Shown: positions 45,959-55,894 of the stretch, one piece after another
How positions within the stretch are numbered: position 1 is the first letter of the stretch
Layout of the letters: each line of letters starts with the position of its first letter
NCBI RefSeq assembly: GCF_013694105.1
Contig: NZ_JACEFG010000001.1
Span: 248,001-312,000, forward strand
Direction: 5' to 3'
Source of the DNA: Halobacillus locisalis
GTDB taxonomy: Bacteria; Bacillota; Bacilli; Bacillales; Halobacillaceae
DNA length: 64,000 bases
The notes under the pieces: model-generated
Told to the model about the DNA's origin: nothing
Databases searched by the model: none
The model's input: the letters and a program-made list of their open reading frames with translations, nothing else
Made by a program: the position numbers and the translations under genes

Positions 45959-46319
45959 ACAACATAAAAAAATCATCGGCTTTCGTTTTGCATGGAATGG
46001 AATACGTGAAGTATATAAGTCAGAAAAGAACTTTAGGATCCATCTCCTAGCTACAGCAATCGTGATAGGTATTGGGGTGCTGCTCGGTGTGAGCGCTCTT
46101 GAGTGGAGTGTACTTGCGTTGATTTGTTCGCTGGTTATTTCCTTGGAGATGGTGAATTCAAGCGTGGAGAGAGTCATTGATTATTTAGCACCGGAGCATC
46201 ATCCGTTAGCTGGGATTATCAAGGACATTTCGGCAGGCGCGGTTCTCATCTCAAGTATCGGAGCCGTGATCATTGCCATCTGCATTTTTCTGCCTAAAAT
46301 ACTTCATATGCTGAGCTAG
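45933..46319 (+). CDS. dgkA: Undecaprenol/diacylglycerol kinase (DgkA family)
   Basis: A 128-residue integral membrane lipid kinase with three transmembrane helices (about 33-50, 54-72, 98-122) and the family motif SLEMVNSSVERVIDYL (about 70-85). B. subtilis DgkA acts mainly on undecaprenol and is needed for proper spores. AGAGGAAA precedes ATG 45933, within ybeY. cdd, which follows it in B. subtilis, is absent. Confidence 0.93.
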   Translation: MSSDLNDPKQHKKIIGFRFAWNGIREVYKSEKNFRIHLLATAIVIGIGVLLGVSALEWSVLALICSLVISLEMVNSSVERVIDYLAPEHHPLAGIIKDISAGAVLISSIGAVIIAICIFLPKILHMLS

Positions 46320-46391
46320 GTGTGAATCTTGGCTGGTTTATAGTAAAATGAAGTAGCAAGAAAGACACAGTGGGAAATATTCACTGATCGG

Positions 46392-46550
46392 AGTTTCACT
46401 TTACCCCGCCTGAACATGACGTAATTCCCCAACATTGAAAATTGAGCATAAATCATAATAGGAATGTAGGGGAAACGGCATCTAAAGGCCCGATTGGTTC
46501 AACTAACCATTAATGGGGAAAACCACCCCATTAATAGAAGTTTCACTTTA
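46392..46550. repeat. Structured non-coding element flanked by 12-bp direct repeats
   Basis: AGTTTCACTTTA occurs at 46392-46403 and 46539-46550. Between them are three hairpins: a long stem (46425-46436 with 46463-46474, one mismatch), TGGTT/AACCA (46495-46509), and a perfect 10-bp stem (46509-46518 with 46526-46535). There is no ORF. Repeats plus terminal hairpins suggest the end of a mobile element or a non-autonomous copy, possibly HUH-type; a structured RNA is the alternative. The element occupies the place of cdd between dgkA and era. Confidence 0.6.
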
Positions 46551-46563
46551 TGGAGGAACAAAC

Positions 46564-47469
46564 ATGACAGAAGAATTTAAGTCAGGCTTTATTGCTATTG
46601 TAGGTCGACCGAACGTCGGCAAATCGACGTTTATGAACCGAGTGATCGGTGAAAAAATCGCCATCATGAGTGATAAGCCTCAAACAACACGAAATAAAAT
46701 CCAAGGGGTAATGACGGATAAAGACTCGCAAATCGTCTTTATTGATACTCCAGGGATTCATAAACCTAAGCACAAGCTCGGGGATTACATGGTTAATGTT
46801 GCCGAAAGTACATTAAATGAAGTTGATGCTGTATTGTTCATGATCAATGCTGAAGAAGGCTATGGTCGTGGTGATCAGTTTATTATTGATCGACTGCAAC
46901 GAGTGAACCAGCCTATTTATCTGATCATTAACAAAATTGATAAAGTTCACCCGGATAAACTGCTTCCACTGATTGATCAATACAAGGAAAAGTTGAACTT
47001 TGAAGAAATTATCCCGATTTCGGCTCTTGAAGGGAATAACGTACCCCACCTTATCAAAGTATTGAAAGAGCAACTTCCGGAAGGTCCTCAATTCTACCCG
47101 GAAGATCAAATCACGGACCACCCGGAACGATTTGTCATCAGTGAGTTCATTCGTGAAAAGGTCCTTCATTTAACTCGTGAAGAAATCCCTCATTCCATTG
47201 CAGTTGTTATCGAAGGCATTGAACCGCGTGAGAATTCCAATGCCGTATATATTCAAGCTGCCATCATCGTAGAGCGTAAGTCTCAAAAAGGAATCATCAT
47301 CGGTAAGCAGGGGAGTATGCTGAAAGAAGTCGGACAGCGAGCAAGGAAAGATATCGAATCGTTACTCGGTAGTAAAGTGTATTTGGAGCTATGGGTAAAA
47401 GTCCAGAAAGACTGGAGAAACCGTCAAATTCAACTAAGTGATTTCGGTTATAAAGAGGACGAATATTAA
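46564..47469 (+). CDS. era: GTPase Era
   Basis: Essential GTPase that binds the 3' end of 16S rRNA, 301 residues as in B. subtilis. G1 GRPNVGKST (about 15-23), G3 DTPGIH (about 61-66), G4 NKID (about 123-126), then a C-terminal KH domain with [22 protein letters not shown] (about 243-264). ATG 46564 with TGGAGGAA is the start; the longer frame from 46513 lies inside the upstream structured element. Confidence 0.98.
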   Translation: MTEEFKSGFIAIVGRPNVGKSTFMNRVIGEKIAIMSDKPQTTRNKIQGVMTDKDSQIVFIDTPGIHKPKHKLGDYMVNVAESTLNEVDAVLFMINAEEGYGRGDQFIIDRLQRVNQPIYLIINKIDKVHPDKLLPLIDQYKEKLNFEEIIPISALEGNNVPHLIKVLKEQLPEGPQFYPEDQITDHPERFVISEFIREKVLHLTREEIPHSIAVVIEGIEPRENSNAVYIQAAIIVERKSQKGIIIGKQGSMLKEVGQRARKDIESLLGSKVYLELWVKVQKDWRNRQIQLSDFGYKEDEY

Positions 47470-47569
47470 GGGTTGGAAAAAATTATGCCACATGAAGATC
47501 AGGTCGAGGAAGCATCCTAAACATGTAAGCATTGGGTGAATTTCATTAGACGAAAGGGCGGTGTTTCTT

Positions 47570-47728
47570 GTGCTCAATAACCTTTCATGGAATGTGTTCA
47601 GGCAAACCGGGGATATAGAAACCTATTTGTTAATGAAAGAATTAGAGTCTCAAGATCAGCAGTCTCAAGCACAACATGCTTCCTCATCTGACGTGGAAAA
47701 GGCGAAGTTCGAAGACCTTAATTTGTAA
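47570..47728 (+). CDS. yqzL: YqzL-like small protein
   Basis: A 52-codon ORF starting GTG 47570 and ending TAA 47726-47728. It begins LNNLSWNVFRQTGDIETYLL, similar in length and start (a tryptophan/phenylalanine segment, then QTG-D-TYLL) to B. subtilis YqzL, which also lies between era and recO. AAAGGGCGG is upstream. Function unknown. It is too short for typical ORF cut-offs. Confidence 0.75.
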   Translation: MLNNLSWNVFRQTGDIETYLLMKELESQDQQSQAQHASSSDVEKAKFEDLNL

Positions 47729-47750
47729 TGAACATGAGCAGGTGAGAGGG

Positions 47751-48497
47751 TTGTTAGAAAAAGTAGAAGGTATTGTCATCCGTACACGTGATTACGGTGA
47801 AACCCATAAGATTGTCACAATATTTTCAAGGGAAAAAGGCAAGTTCGGTGTCATGGCACGAGGTGCTAAGAAACCGAAAAGCCGAACAGCATCAGTCACC
47901 CAACCGTTTATACACGGCATGTATTTAATTCATATAGGGTCCGGTTTAGGGTCAATGAGTCAAGGAGAAATGATATCTTCCCTTCGGGGCATACGTGAAG
48001 ATATCGTCAAGACTGCCTATGCTTCTTATGTAGCAGAATTGACAGATAAACTCATTGAAGAAAAACAACCGGACCCTTTTCTTTATGAACAATTCCTTCA
48101 AACATTGCAATGGATGAGTGAAGGGAAAGACCCGAATATTTTAACGATGATGTATGAACTCAAGCTGTTTCAAAAGGCGGGTTTCGCACCCGTCGTCGAT
48201 CAATGTGTCCATTGTGGTTCAACTGAAGGACCTTTTTCTTTCTCCATGGCCGAGGGTGGATTGTTGTGCTTCAGGAGTAAGCATCGTGATCCGGAAGCTT
48301 ATGGTTTACCAGATCCGCTTCCTAAGCTCTTGCGTGTGTTTTTACATATGGATGTAAAGCGCTTAGGTGCGATCTCCATGAAAGAACAAAATAAAAAATT
48401 GTTGCGTCAAATCATTGATGAATATTATGATCGTTATGGTGGATATTTCATTAAATCTAAAAAGTTTCTGAATCAACTGGATTTGTTTACTGAATAA
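47751..48497 (+). CDS. recO: DNA repair protein RecO
   Basis: Recombination mediator that anneals complementary strands and loads RecA with RecR. The 248 residues start with an OB-fold domain (VEGIVIRTRDYGETHKIV, about 5-22), then a helical domain with a zinc-finger region. TTG 47751, preceded by AGGTGAGAGG, gives the family N-terminus; an ATG at 47676 would read through yqzL. The finger has CVHC and then CFRS where CxxC is usual, so its last cysteine is a serine. Confidence 0.94.
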   Translation: MLEKVEGIVIRTRDYGETHKIVTIFSREKGKFGVMARGAKKPKSRTASVTQPFIHGMYLIHIGSGLGSMSQGEMISSLRGIREDIVKTAYASYVAELTDKLIEEKQPDPFLYEQFLQTLQWMSEGKDPNILTMMYELKLFQKAGFAPVVDQCVHCGSTEGPFSFSMAEGGLLCFRSKHRDPEAYGLPDPLPKLLRVFLHMDVKRLGAISMKEQNKKLLRQIIDEYYDRYGGYFIKSKKFLNQLDLFTE

Positions 48498-48500
48498 TGT

Positions 48501-48529
48501 TTGACAATGGATTTGGAATTGAGTATGAT
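48501..48529 (+). promoter_or_regulatory. Sigma-A promoter of glyQS
   Basis: Perfect TTGACA (48501-48506), 17-bp spacer, TATGAT (48524-48529). Confidence 0.88.
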
Positions 48530-48746
48530 TTTTATTACTTACAAACGTTTCGTGACGAAGGAAAGTAGTAGTTGGAACCCAGGATAATAGCGAGCTTGTG
48601 ATGGTGAAAGACAAGCATCTATGGACTAGCGAAGGTGTTCTGGAGCGATAGTATCTAAAAGTGGCTTTCGAAATGGAAAGCAATTAGGGTGGAACCGCGG
48701 AAATCCCGTCCCTATGTCTTTATATGACATAGGGACGGGATTTTTT
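48530..48746 (+). promoter_or_regulatory. Glycine T-box riboswitch with terminator
   Basis: T-box leader of glyQS. The conserved T-box sequence AGGGTGGAACCGCGG is at 48686-48700, followed by a strong terminator (48703-48718 with 48726-48741, then T6). Stem I includes GCTTGT/ACAAGC arms around 48594-48616. A GGT triplet at 48634-48636 lies on the 3' side of a likely specifier loop bounded by CCAG/CTGG pairing and fits glycine. Uncharged tRNA-Gly would stabilise the antiterminator and allow expression. Confidence 0.93.
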
Positions 48747-48803
48747 ATGTTCTGTTGATTCCGTTGACAACATCAACAGACAACTATATTAGGAGGGAAC
48801 ATG

Positions 48804-49691
48804 ATGAATATACAAGATATGATTTTGACTCTGCAAAAGCACTGGTCCGATCAAGGATGCCTATTGATGCAAGCCTATGACACCGAAAAAGGTGCCGGCA
48901 CGATGTCACCAATGACTCTGTTAAGAAGTTTAGGGCCAGAACCATGGAATGTGGCTTACGTAGAGCCTTCCAGACGTCCGGCAGACGGAAGGTATGGAGA
49001 GAACCCCAACCGTCTTTATCAGCACCATCAGTTCCAAGTGATTATGAAGCCGTCACCTGATAACATTCAAGAATTATATTTGGATTCCCTAAGAGCCCTT
49101 GGGATTGACCCTAATAAACACGACATACGCTTTGTCGAGGATAATTGGGAAAACCCAACCTTGGGTGCCGCAGGTCTCGGTTGGGAAGTGTGGTTAGATG
49201 GAATGGAGATCACCCAATTTACCTACTTCCAACAAATTGGTGGGTTGGAAGCACGTCCTGTTTCAGCAGAAATTACTTACGGACTGGAGCGTTTGGCTTC
49301 ATACATTCAGGACAAAGAAAATGTCTTTGATTTGGAATGGACGAACGGTGTTACCGTTGGAGATATCTTTACCCAGCCCGAATATGAGCATTCCGTTTAT
49401 ACGTTTGAAGAGTCAGATGAAGAAATGCTCTTCCAACTGTTTACGACATATGAGAAAGAAGCCCAGCGCATCATGGACAAAGGCCTTGTATTTCCCGCCT
49501 ATGACTATGTCCTGAAGTGCTCTCACACGTTCAACTTGTTAGATGCCAAAGGAGTGATCAGTGTAACCGAACGGACAGGTTACATCTCAAGGGTAAGGAA
49601 CCTAGCACGAAAAATCGCCAAGACGTATGTCGAAGAGAGGGAACGACTAGAGTTCCCTATGCTAGCAAAGGAGGATGAAAGCCATGAGTAA
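48804..49691 (+). CDS. glyQ: Glycyl-tRNA synthetase alpha subunit
   Basis: Catalytic alpha chain of the alpha2-beta2 bacterial enzyme, 295 residues. It starts [13 protein letters not shown], with [15 protein letters not shown] (about 20-34) and [17 protein letters not shown] (about 53-69), all invariant in GlyQ. Two consecutive ATGs exist; 48804 is better spaced from AGGAGGG than 48801. It ends eight bases into glyS. Confidence 0.98.
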   Translation: MNIQDMILTLQKHWSDQGCLLMQAYDTEKGAGTMSPMTLLRSLGPEPWNVAYVEPSRRPADGRYGENPNRLYQHHQFQVIMKPSPDNIQELYLDSLRALGIDPNKHDIRFVEDNWENPTLGAAGLGWEVWLDGMEITQFTYFQQIGGLEARPVSAEITYGLERLASYIQDKENVFDLEWTNGVTVGDIFTQPEYEHSVYTFEESDEEMLFQLFTTYEKEAQRIMDKGLVFPAYDYVLKCSHTFNLLDAKGVISVTERTGYISRVRNLARKIAKTYVEERERLEFPMLAKEDESHE

Positions 49692-51768
49692 TACGGTTCT
49701 TTTTGAATTGGGAGTAGAAGAACTTCCAGCACGATTTATTGACGATGCCATTGAACAGCTCACATCCAAAACAGAAGCTTGGTTTAAAGAATCACGGATT
49801 CCTTTTGGGGAAATCAGAAGCTTTGCGACACCGAGAAGGTTGGCTGTTCAAATTTCGGACGTTGGAGATAAGCAACCGGACCTTGAAGAAGAGGCGAAAG
49901 GACCCGCAAAGAAGATTGCTATTGATGAGAACGGTGATTGGACAAAAGCGGCGATCGGCTTTTCTAAAGGCCAGGGAAAAGAAATCGATGATATCTACTT
50001 CAAAGAAATCAAAGGTACCGAGTATGTTCACGTTACGAAATTCGTTGAAGGGGAGCCTACCGAACAGCTTCTTCAAAACTTCAAGAAAGTTTTCCTTAGC
50101 TTGAACTTCCCTAAAAATATGCGATGGGCGAGCTATGAATTGAAATACGCACGTCCGATCCGGTGGATGGTTGCTCTGTACGGAGAGCAAGTAATCCCTT
50201 TCAACATTGAAAATGTGACGACAGGACGTACGACCCAAGGGCATCGTTTCTTGGGTGACGAAGCGGATATACAAGACGCTTCCCTTTATGAAGAAGTACT
50301 TGAAGGACAATCGGTGATTGGTTCTGTGGAGAGAAGAAAGCAGATGATACATGACCAATTGACCTCCCTTCAAGAAGAAAAAGGTTGGTCTCTTATTCTT
50401 GACGAAGACCTGTTGAACGAAGTGAATCAACTTGTTGAATACCCGACAGCCTTCAGTGGCTCGTTTAATGAAGAGTTCTTGGACATTCCTGAAGAAGCAT
50501 TGATTACGTCAATGAAAGAACATCAGCGTTATTTCCCTGTCCGTTCTACTAAAGGCGAATTACTACCCCACTTCGTCGGAGTGAGAAATGGAAACGCCGA
50601 ACATATTGATAACGTGGCTCGAGGCAATGAGAAAGTTCTGAAAGCCAGACTTAAAGATGCCCAATTCTTCTATGAAGAAGATCAAAAAGGGACTATTGAC
50701 CAGAAGCTCTCTAAATTGAAACGCATGGTTTACCAGGAGGAACTAGGAACGCTTGCGGATAAAGTGGAGCGCGTCGTAGCGGTTTCAGGTAAAGTGGCTG
50801 AATGGTTGGAGTTAGATGAGAATACGAGGCAACAAACGAAACGTGCGGCTGAAATTTGTAAGTTCGACCTTGTGACACAAATGGTTGATGAGTTCACAGA
50901 ACTACAAGGTGTGATGGGTGAAAAATATGCTCGTTTATTCGGAGAAGACGATGTTGTAGCTACGGCAATAAATGAGCACTATATGCCTAGGCAGGCTAAT
51001 GGAGCCGTACCATCAACGACAGTAGGTGCCATTGTTAGTATCGCAGATAAACTAGACACGATCGTTGGCAGTATTTCAATTGGTATTATTCCGACAGGCT
51101 CTCAGGATCCCTATGGTTTAAGAAGACAGTCGCTCGGGATTTTACAGACCTTGAAAGAGAAAGGATGGAATATATCAGTTGAACAACTCATCGATCTTGT
51201 TCATCACTTCTATCGTGAATTGAACCTTCCAACTCGAACGCATGAAGAAGTCGAAGAAGATTTACATGAATTCTTCAAGGTGAGGGCTGCCTATTTATTG
51301 CGTGAAGATGGAATCGATCCAGACGTTGTCGAGGCCGTATTGTCAAACGGAATCGGACGTTACGCTTCGACAAGGGATAAAGCGAAAGTGCTTGTCTCTA
51401 AACGAACGGACGAAAGCTTCAAACCTGTTCAGGAAGCGTTGGGAAGAGTGATGAAGTTAGCTGAAAAAGCCAGTCAGGTGGAGGTTGATCCTGCTCTATT
51501 TGAGAACGATTCAGAATCAAAACTCTATGATATGTACCAGATGACTCATCCTGCCTATCATGAGGCCTTAAAAGAAGAGCAGCCAGAAGAAGCATTAACG
51601 GTATTATCTAGCCTGGCCTCTCCTATTCACGATTTCTTCGACCATACAATGGTCATGGCAGAAGATGAGAAGGTAAAGAACAATCGTTTGAGTCTCTTAA
51701 AAGGGATTTCAGAAGATGTGAGAGTATTTGCCGATTTGACGAAGATCGAGTGGAAACAGCAGTTCTAA
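49684..51768 (+). CDS. glyS: Glycyl-tRNA synthetase beta subunit
   Basis: tRNA-binding beta chain, 694 residues. Conserved features include [12 protein letters not shown] (about 6-17), FATPRRLAV (about 43-51), [26 protein letters not shown] (about 143-168), the HD-like segment with [20 protein letters not shown] (about 393-412) and the C-terminal anticodon-binding domain. ATG 49684 follows AAAGGAGGATG and overlaps the end of glyQ. Confidence 0.98.
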   Translation: MSNTVLFELGVEELPARFIDDAIEQLTSKTEAWFKESRIPFGEIRSFATPRRLAVQISDVGDKQPDLEEEAKGPAKKIAIDENGDWTKAAIGFSKGQGKEIDDIYFKEIKGTEYVHVTKFVEGEPTEQLLQNFKKVFLSLNFPKNMRWASYELKYARPIRWMVALYGEQVIPFNIENVTTGRTTQGHRFLGDEADIQDASLYEEVLEGQSVIGSVERRKQMIHDQLTSLQEEKGWSLILDEDLLNEVNQLVEYPTAFSGSFNEEFLDIPEEALITSMKEHQRYFPVRSTKGELLPHFVGVRNGNAEHIDNVARGNEKVLKARLKDAQFFYEEDQKGTIDQKLSKLKRMVYQEELGTLADKVERVVAVSGKVAEWLELDENTRQQTKRAAEICKFDLVTQMVDEFTELQGVMGEKYARLFGEDDVVATAINEHYMPRQANGAVPSTTVGAIVSIADKLDTIVGSISIGIIPTGSQDPYGLRRQSLGILQTLKEKGWNISVEQLIDLVHHFYRELNLPTRTHEEVEEDLHEFFKVRAAYLLREDGIDPDVVEAVLSNGIGRYASTRDKAKVLVSKRTDESFKPVQEALGRVMKLAEKASQVEVDPALFENDSESKLYDMYQMTHPAYHEALKEEQPEEALTVLSSLASPIHDFFDHTMVMAEDEKVKNNRLSLLKGISEDVRVFADLTKIEWKQQF

Positions 51769-51850
51769 AGTTCCTTCTTTTACCCGTAATTTAAAATGAG
51801 GTATAATGATTAAATAGTATGTCACAGTTAGTGAGCAGGGTGGTGAAAGA

Positions 51851-52480
51851 ATGGAACTTTCCAACCGACAAGAGCAAATTATTCAAATCGTAAAAGATAA
51901 CGGACCGATTACCGGTGAAAATATAGCCGAACAATTAAGCCTTACCCGCGCTACCTTGCGTCCAGACTTGGCAATTTTGACGATGGCCGGGTTTCTAGAC
52001 GCAAGGCCGCGAGTCGGCTACTTCTTTACAGGAAAAACAGGAACAGAGTTACTCACTGAAAAATTAAAGAAATTTAAAGTGGAAGAATATCAGTCTGTCC
52101 CAATCGTCGTCGAAGAAGATGTATCAGCCTACGATGCAATCTGTACGATGTTTCTTGAAGATGTCGGAACCTTATTCGTTACCAATGAATTCTCGCATTT
52201 AGTTGGGGTCGTATCGAGGAAGGACTTATTACGTGCAAGCATTGGGAACCAGGATTTGTCTTCCGTCCCTGTGCATATCATCATGACAAGAATGCCGAAC
52301 ATTACCATATGCGAACCAGACGACCTTTTACTTGATGCCGCTCAGAAACTGATCGAAAAGCAAATCGACGGACTTCCTGTTGTGCATGTTCAGGATGACA
52401 CGTTTGAGGTAATCGGTAGGTTGACGAAGACAAACATTACGAAAGCATTGGTTGAACTCGGCAGGGATCAGCATATGTAA
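51851..52480 (+). CDS. ccpN: Transcriptional repressor CcpN
   Basis: Represses gluconeogenic genes (gapB, pckA) and the small RNA gene sr1 in B. subtilis when glucose is present. The 209 residues comprise an N-terminal winged HTH (ITGENIAEQLSLTRATLRPDLAIL, about 18-41) and two CBS domains (about 80-140 and 145-205) that sense ATP/ADP. GGGTGGTG precedes ATG 51851. ppsR follows 26 nt downstream. Confidence 0.96.
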   Translation: MELSNRQEQIIQIVKDNGPITGENIAEQLSLTRATLRPDLAILTMAGFLDARPRVGYFFTGKTGTELLTEKLKKFKVEEYQSVPIVVEEDVSAYDAICTMFLEDVGTLFVTNEFSHLVGVVSRKDLLRASIGNQDLSSVPVHIIMTRMPNITICEPDDLLLDAAQKLIEKQIDGLPVVHVQDDTFEVIGRLTKTNITKALVELGRDQHM

Positions 52481-52506
52481 AGTTGATAAAATGAGGAGGG
52501 GTTAGA

Positions 52507-53319
52507 TTGGATAAACCCTTGATCTATGTATTATCGGACTCTGTGGGGGAGACAGCAGAGCTTGTGGTGAAAGCCGCGCTCAGTCAATTTGACGATGGCC
52601 CATTTGATCTTCAACGGATTCCTTATGTGGAAGACAAAGGGACCATTAATGAAACGGTGCTGCAAGCGAAAGAACAGGGAGCCATGATTGGGTTCACACT
52701 AGTCGTGCCTATGTTCAGAAAGCATTTGATAGCAAAAGCTGAAGAGCATGGTGTCGAGTGTGTCGATATTATGGGGCCGATGATGGAATCGATGGAAAAG
52801 CATTTTCAAACGGAGCCGCGCCTTGAACCCGGGCTTGTGCATAAATTGGATGAAGATTATTTCAAGCGAGTCGAGGCAATCGAGTTCGCTGTTAAATATG
52901 ACGATGGTCGTGATCCGAGGGGGATTTCTAAAGCAGACATTGTTCTAATAGGTGTTTCAAGAACGTCTAAGACACCTTTATCGCAATACTTAGCACACAA
53001 ACGCCTTAAGGTTGCGAATGTTCCGATTGTCCCTGAAGTTCAGCCGCCAGCAGAACTGTACCGGGTAGATCCGAACAAGTGCATCGGACTAAAGATATCA
53101 GCAGAGAAGCTGAACAGTATTCGGAAAGAAAGACTAAAGTCATTAGGGTTAGGAGCGCAAGCTAGCTACGCGAATCTCGATCGTATCCAACAAGAAATCG
53201 ATCACTTCAATAGCGTGGTCGATCGAATTGGCTGCCATGTCATTGATGTTTCGAATAAAGCTGTAGAAGAAACCGCTAATGTCATCATGAATAAATTAAG
53301 GGAAGATTCCCAAGAATAG
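52507..53319 (+). CDS. ppsR: Pyruvate, phosphate dikinase/PEP synthase regulatory protein family (YqfL)
   Basis: Bifunctional serine/threonine kinase and phosphorylase family (DUF299) that regulates PPDK or PEP synthetase, 270 residues. It has the family start [13 protein letters not shown] (about 6-18) and the P-loop-like [17 protein letters not shown] (about 154-170). B. subtilis YqfL is linked to CcpN regulation, and the adjacent ccpN fits. The start is TTG 52507 with GAGGAGGGG upstream. Confidence 0.93.
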   Translation: MDKPLIYVLSDSVGETAELVVKAALSQFDDGPFDLQRIPYVEDKGTINETVLQAKEQGAMIGFTLVVPMFRKHLIAKAEEHGVECVDIMGPMMESMEKHFQTEPRLEPGLVHKLDEDYFKRVEAIEFAVKYDDGRDPRGISKADIVLIGVSRTSKTPLSQYLAHKRLKVANVPIVPEVQPPAELYRVDPNKCIGLKISAEKLNSIRKERLKSLGLGAQASYANLDRIQQEIDHFNSVVDRIGCHVIDVSNKAVEETANVIMNKLREDSQE

Positions 53320-53330
53320 TACAAATTCAC

Positions 53331-53360
53331 AAAGTCGCGCTGTGGTTAAGCGCGACTTTT
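53331..53360 (+). terminator. Terminator of ccpN-ppsR
   Basis: Eleven-base-pair perfect stem (53331-53341 with 53349-53359) and a T-rich tail. Confidence 0.9.
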
Positions 53361-53417
53361 GTTGGGAATACTCTAAAATAGGTAAAATTAGACATGGTGT
53401 TTCTTAAGGGTTTGTAT

Positions 53418-53518
53418 TATAATATTTATTTGTGAAAAAATCCTCTTTTGAGCCCATTGAGAAAGGTTATATACTTTCAGAAAATAAAACATTGCTTAAA
53501 TAGGAGGATTCTTTCTTT
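53418..53518 (+). promoter_or_regulatory. Candidate promoter and folded leader before yqxD
   Basis: A perfect TATAAT lies at 53418-53423, with no good -35. Downstream, AATCCTCT (near 53439-53447) can pair with AGGAGGATT (53502-53510), followed by CTTTCTTTTT. The stem would bury the only AGGAGG sequence and resembles an intrinsic terminator or attenuator with a loop of about 55 nt. yqxD begins at 53541. Confidence 0.45.
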
Positions 53519-53540
53519 TTATTGTAGAAATACTGTTATT

Positions 53541-54005
53541 ATGTCAAATCTAACTTCAAACCTTTGGGTGGATGCAGATAGTTGTCCAGTCCAAAAAGAA
53601 ATTGTAAATGTCAGTAAAGTTTACGGGTGGACACCCAGATTTGTGGCCACAATTAATCATTTTAGATCCGATTTAGAAGGGCAGCATTGGACTTTTCTTG
53701 ATCATGGTGATCAAAATGTGGATCTCTACATTTTGAACCATGTTCAACCACTCGATATCGTGATAACACAAGACCTTTCACTCGCCGTGTTATTAACTTC
53801 TAAAAGGGTTTATGTGCTTACACCAAGAGGTAAACTAGTTACGGAAGACGATGCGACACAAATCATGGACTCCAAGCATCTTCGTCAAAAGACGTTGAAG
53901 AAGAAAAAGAAATGGAAGGGTCCTTCAGCATTCACAGACAGAGATCGAGAAGAATTTTCTCGACAATTGGAAAAAATAATGTCTGATCATGAAGGGATTC
54001 TGTAG
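53541..54005 (+). CDS. yqxD: YaiI/YqxD family protein (UPF0178)
   Basis: A 154-residue UPF0178 protein with the N-terminal LWVDADSCPVQKEI motif (about 8-21), the DIVITQDLSLA segment (about 71-81) and a basic GKLVTEDDATQIM part. The family resembles PIN/NYN-type nucleases, but function is unproven. ATG 53541 gives the family N-terminus but has no ribosome site next to it; AGGAGG lies 34 nt upstream inside a possible hairpin. It precedes dnaG, as in B. subtilis. Confidence 0.85.
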   Translation: MSNLTSNLWVDADSCPVQKEIVNVSKVYGWTPRFVATINHFRSDLEGQHWTFLDHGDQNVDLYILNHVQPLDIVITQDLSLAVLLTSKRVYVLTPRGKLVTEDDATQIMDSKHLRQKTLKKKKKWKGPSAFTDRDREEFSRQLEKIMSDHEGIL

Positions 54006-54041
54006 TTTAACTCGAATAATTCATTAGTATGGTGATTGATT

Positions 54042-55859
54042 ATGGCTGGACACATTCCAGAAGAGAAAGTGGATGAGATCCGCCGTTCGACAGATATAGT
54101 TGATATCGTTGGCGGATATGTAGAGTTGAAAAAGCAAGGAAGAAATTACTTTGGGCTTTGTCCTTTTCACGGTGAGAGCACTCCTTCTTTTTCCGTTTCT
54201 GCTGACAAGCAAATTTTTCATTGCTTTGGATGTGGAAAGGGAGGGAATGTCTACACCTTCCTCATGGAAATTGAAGGCTATGGCTTCCTGCAAGCAGTCA
54301 AACATTTAGCTGAACAATTAGACATTGAATTACCTGATCATGTGATGGAGGACGACCAACCAACAGAGCGGAGCGAAGAAAGCCAAATCGTTCTGGAAGC
54401 TCACCAATGGCTTGCAAAACTTTACCATCATTTATTAAGGAATTCGAAAGAGGGAAAAGAAGCCTTTCAATATTTACTTGATCGAGGTTTTTCGGAAGAA
54501 ACGATTAAGAAATACCAAATTGGGTTTTCCCCGAATTCCAAAGACTTTGTCGTTACATTCTTGGAGAAAAAAGGTTTTCATCCCCAGACAATGGTGAAAG
54601 CGGGTCTTTTGAGTACCAATGACCAAGGAGATTACGCCGACAGATTCAGGGGCAGGGTCATTTTCCCTTTACGCAATCATTTAGGTAAAACCGTTGCGTT
54701 TGCAGGGCGTGCCCTTGGTAAGCAAGAACCCAAGTACTTGAACAGTCCAGAAACGGAGCTGTTCCAAAAAGGAAAGCTACTTTATAATTTTGACTTAGCC
54801 AGATCCGCTATCCGTAAACAGAAGAGGGTTATTCTTTTTGAAGGTTATGTCGACGTCATTTCCGCCGATCAAGCCGGTGTTCACAATGCCGTTGGAACAA
54901 TGGGAACGTCCATCTCTTCTACTCAAGCGAATCTGCTTAAGAGATACGTGGATCAAGTTATTATTTGTTATGACGGTGATAAACCCGGCGTAGAAGCTGC
55001 AGCCAAGGCTGGTCAATTAATGAAAGAAACGGGCTGTCAAACCTTTGTTGCGCGTATTCCGGATGGGCTCGATCCTGATGACTTCATTCAAAAGCATGGA
55101 GGAGACCGATTCCAAAAAGAAGTGATCGACACGAGCGAAACGTACATGACCTTCTTGATGAGTTTTCTCAAAAGGGATTACAACCTCCAAATTGAAGGAG
55201 ATCGGATTGCTTATATCGAAAAGGTATTACAAGAGGTTGCTAAACTAGATCGTGCCGTCGAACGAGAGCATTACCTCAATGAGATTGCCAAGGAGTTTGA
55301 AATGTCTTTGGATACGCTGAAAGAAGAGGTCCAAAGTATTCAAAGGGTCTCACCACCTCAAAAAGCGAATCAAGACTCCCAGCGTTCGAATGATCGAGTA
55401 CCAAGATCAACGGTACGGAAGAAATTGCTTCCCGCCTTTCACAATGCTGAAAGGATGCTGATAGCATATATGTTGAAAGATCCACTTATAGCTGATAAAG
55501 TTCAGGAGGAATTAGGAGGAGCTTTTAATATATCCGATCATCAAGTCATTGTGACACATCTTTACGCATATTATGAAGACGGCAATCCTGCAGATGTCAG
55601 TGATTTCGTAGAAAGGCTTGAGGATCATTCCTTAAAGGATACAGTAGTCGAGCTTGCGATGGCACCTGTCAATGAAGAGGTATCTGATCAGGAGCTTTAT
55701 GATTATATCTCCCGTATTCAGGCAGAAGGCAGCGATCGTACGGATATAAAAAGTTTAGAAGATGATTTGAAGAAGGCTGAACAGCAGAATGAGCATATCA
55801 AGGCTGCTGAAATTGCCATGAAAATCATCGAAAAAAAGAAAGAATTGAAAAACACCTAG
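54042..55859 (+). CDS. dnaG: DNA primase
   Basis: Synthesises RNA primers for replication, 605 residues. An N-terminal CHC2 zinc finger (CPFHGESTPSFSVSADK and FHCFGCGKGG, about 40-67) is followed by the RNA-polymerase domain with TOPRIM motifs FEGYVDVISA (about 267-276) and YDGDKPG (about 309-315), and a C-terminal helicase-binding domain. ATG 54042, with GGTGAT upstream, is preferred to TTG 54036. It lies in the conserved dnaG-sigA operon. Confidence 0.97.
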   Translation: MAGHIPEEKVDEIRRSTDIVDIVGGYVELKKQGRNYFGLCPFHGESTPSFSVSADKQIFHCFGCGKGGNVYTFLMEIEGYGFLQAVKHLAEQLDIELPDHVMEDDQPTERSEESQIVLEAHQWLAKLYHHLLRNSKEGKEAFQYLLDRGFSEETIKKYQIGFSPNSKDFVVTFLEKKGFHPQTMVKAGLLSTNDQGDYADRFRGRVIFPLRNHLGKTVAFAGRALGKQEPKYLNSPETELFQKGKLLYNFDLARSAIRKQKRVILFEGYVDVISADQAGVHNAVGTMGTSISSTQANLLKRYVDQVIICYDGDKPGVEAAAKAGQLMKETGCQTFVARIPDGLDPDDFIQKHGGDRFQKEVIDTSETYMTFLMSFLKRDYNLQIEGDRIAYIEKVLQEVAKLDRAVEREHYLNEIAKEFEMSLDTLKEEVQSIQRVSPPQKANQDSQRSNDRVPRSTVRKKLLPAFHNAERMLIAYMLKDPLIADKVQEELGGAFNISDHQVIVTHLYAYYEDGNPADVSDFVERLEDHSLKDTVVELAMAPVNEEVSDQELYDYISRIQAEGSDRTDIKSLEDDLKKAEQQNEHIKAAEIAMKIIEKKKELKNT

Positions 55860-55894
55860 AATAGTTTGTATAGATGTTGGAAGGAGGGGGACTT

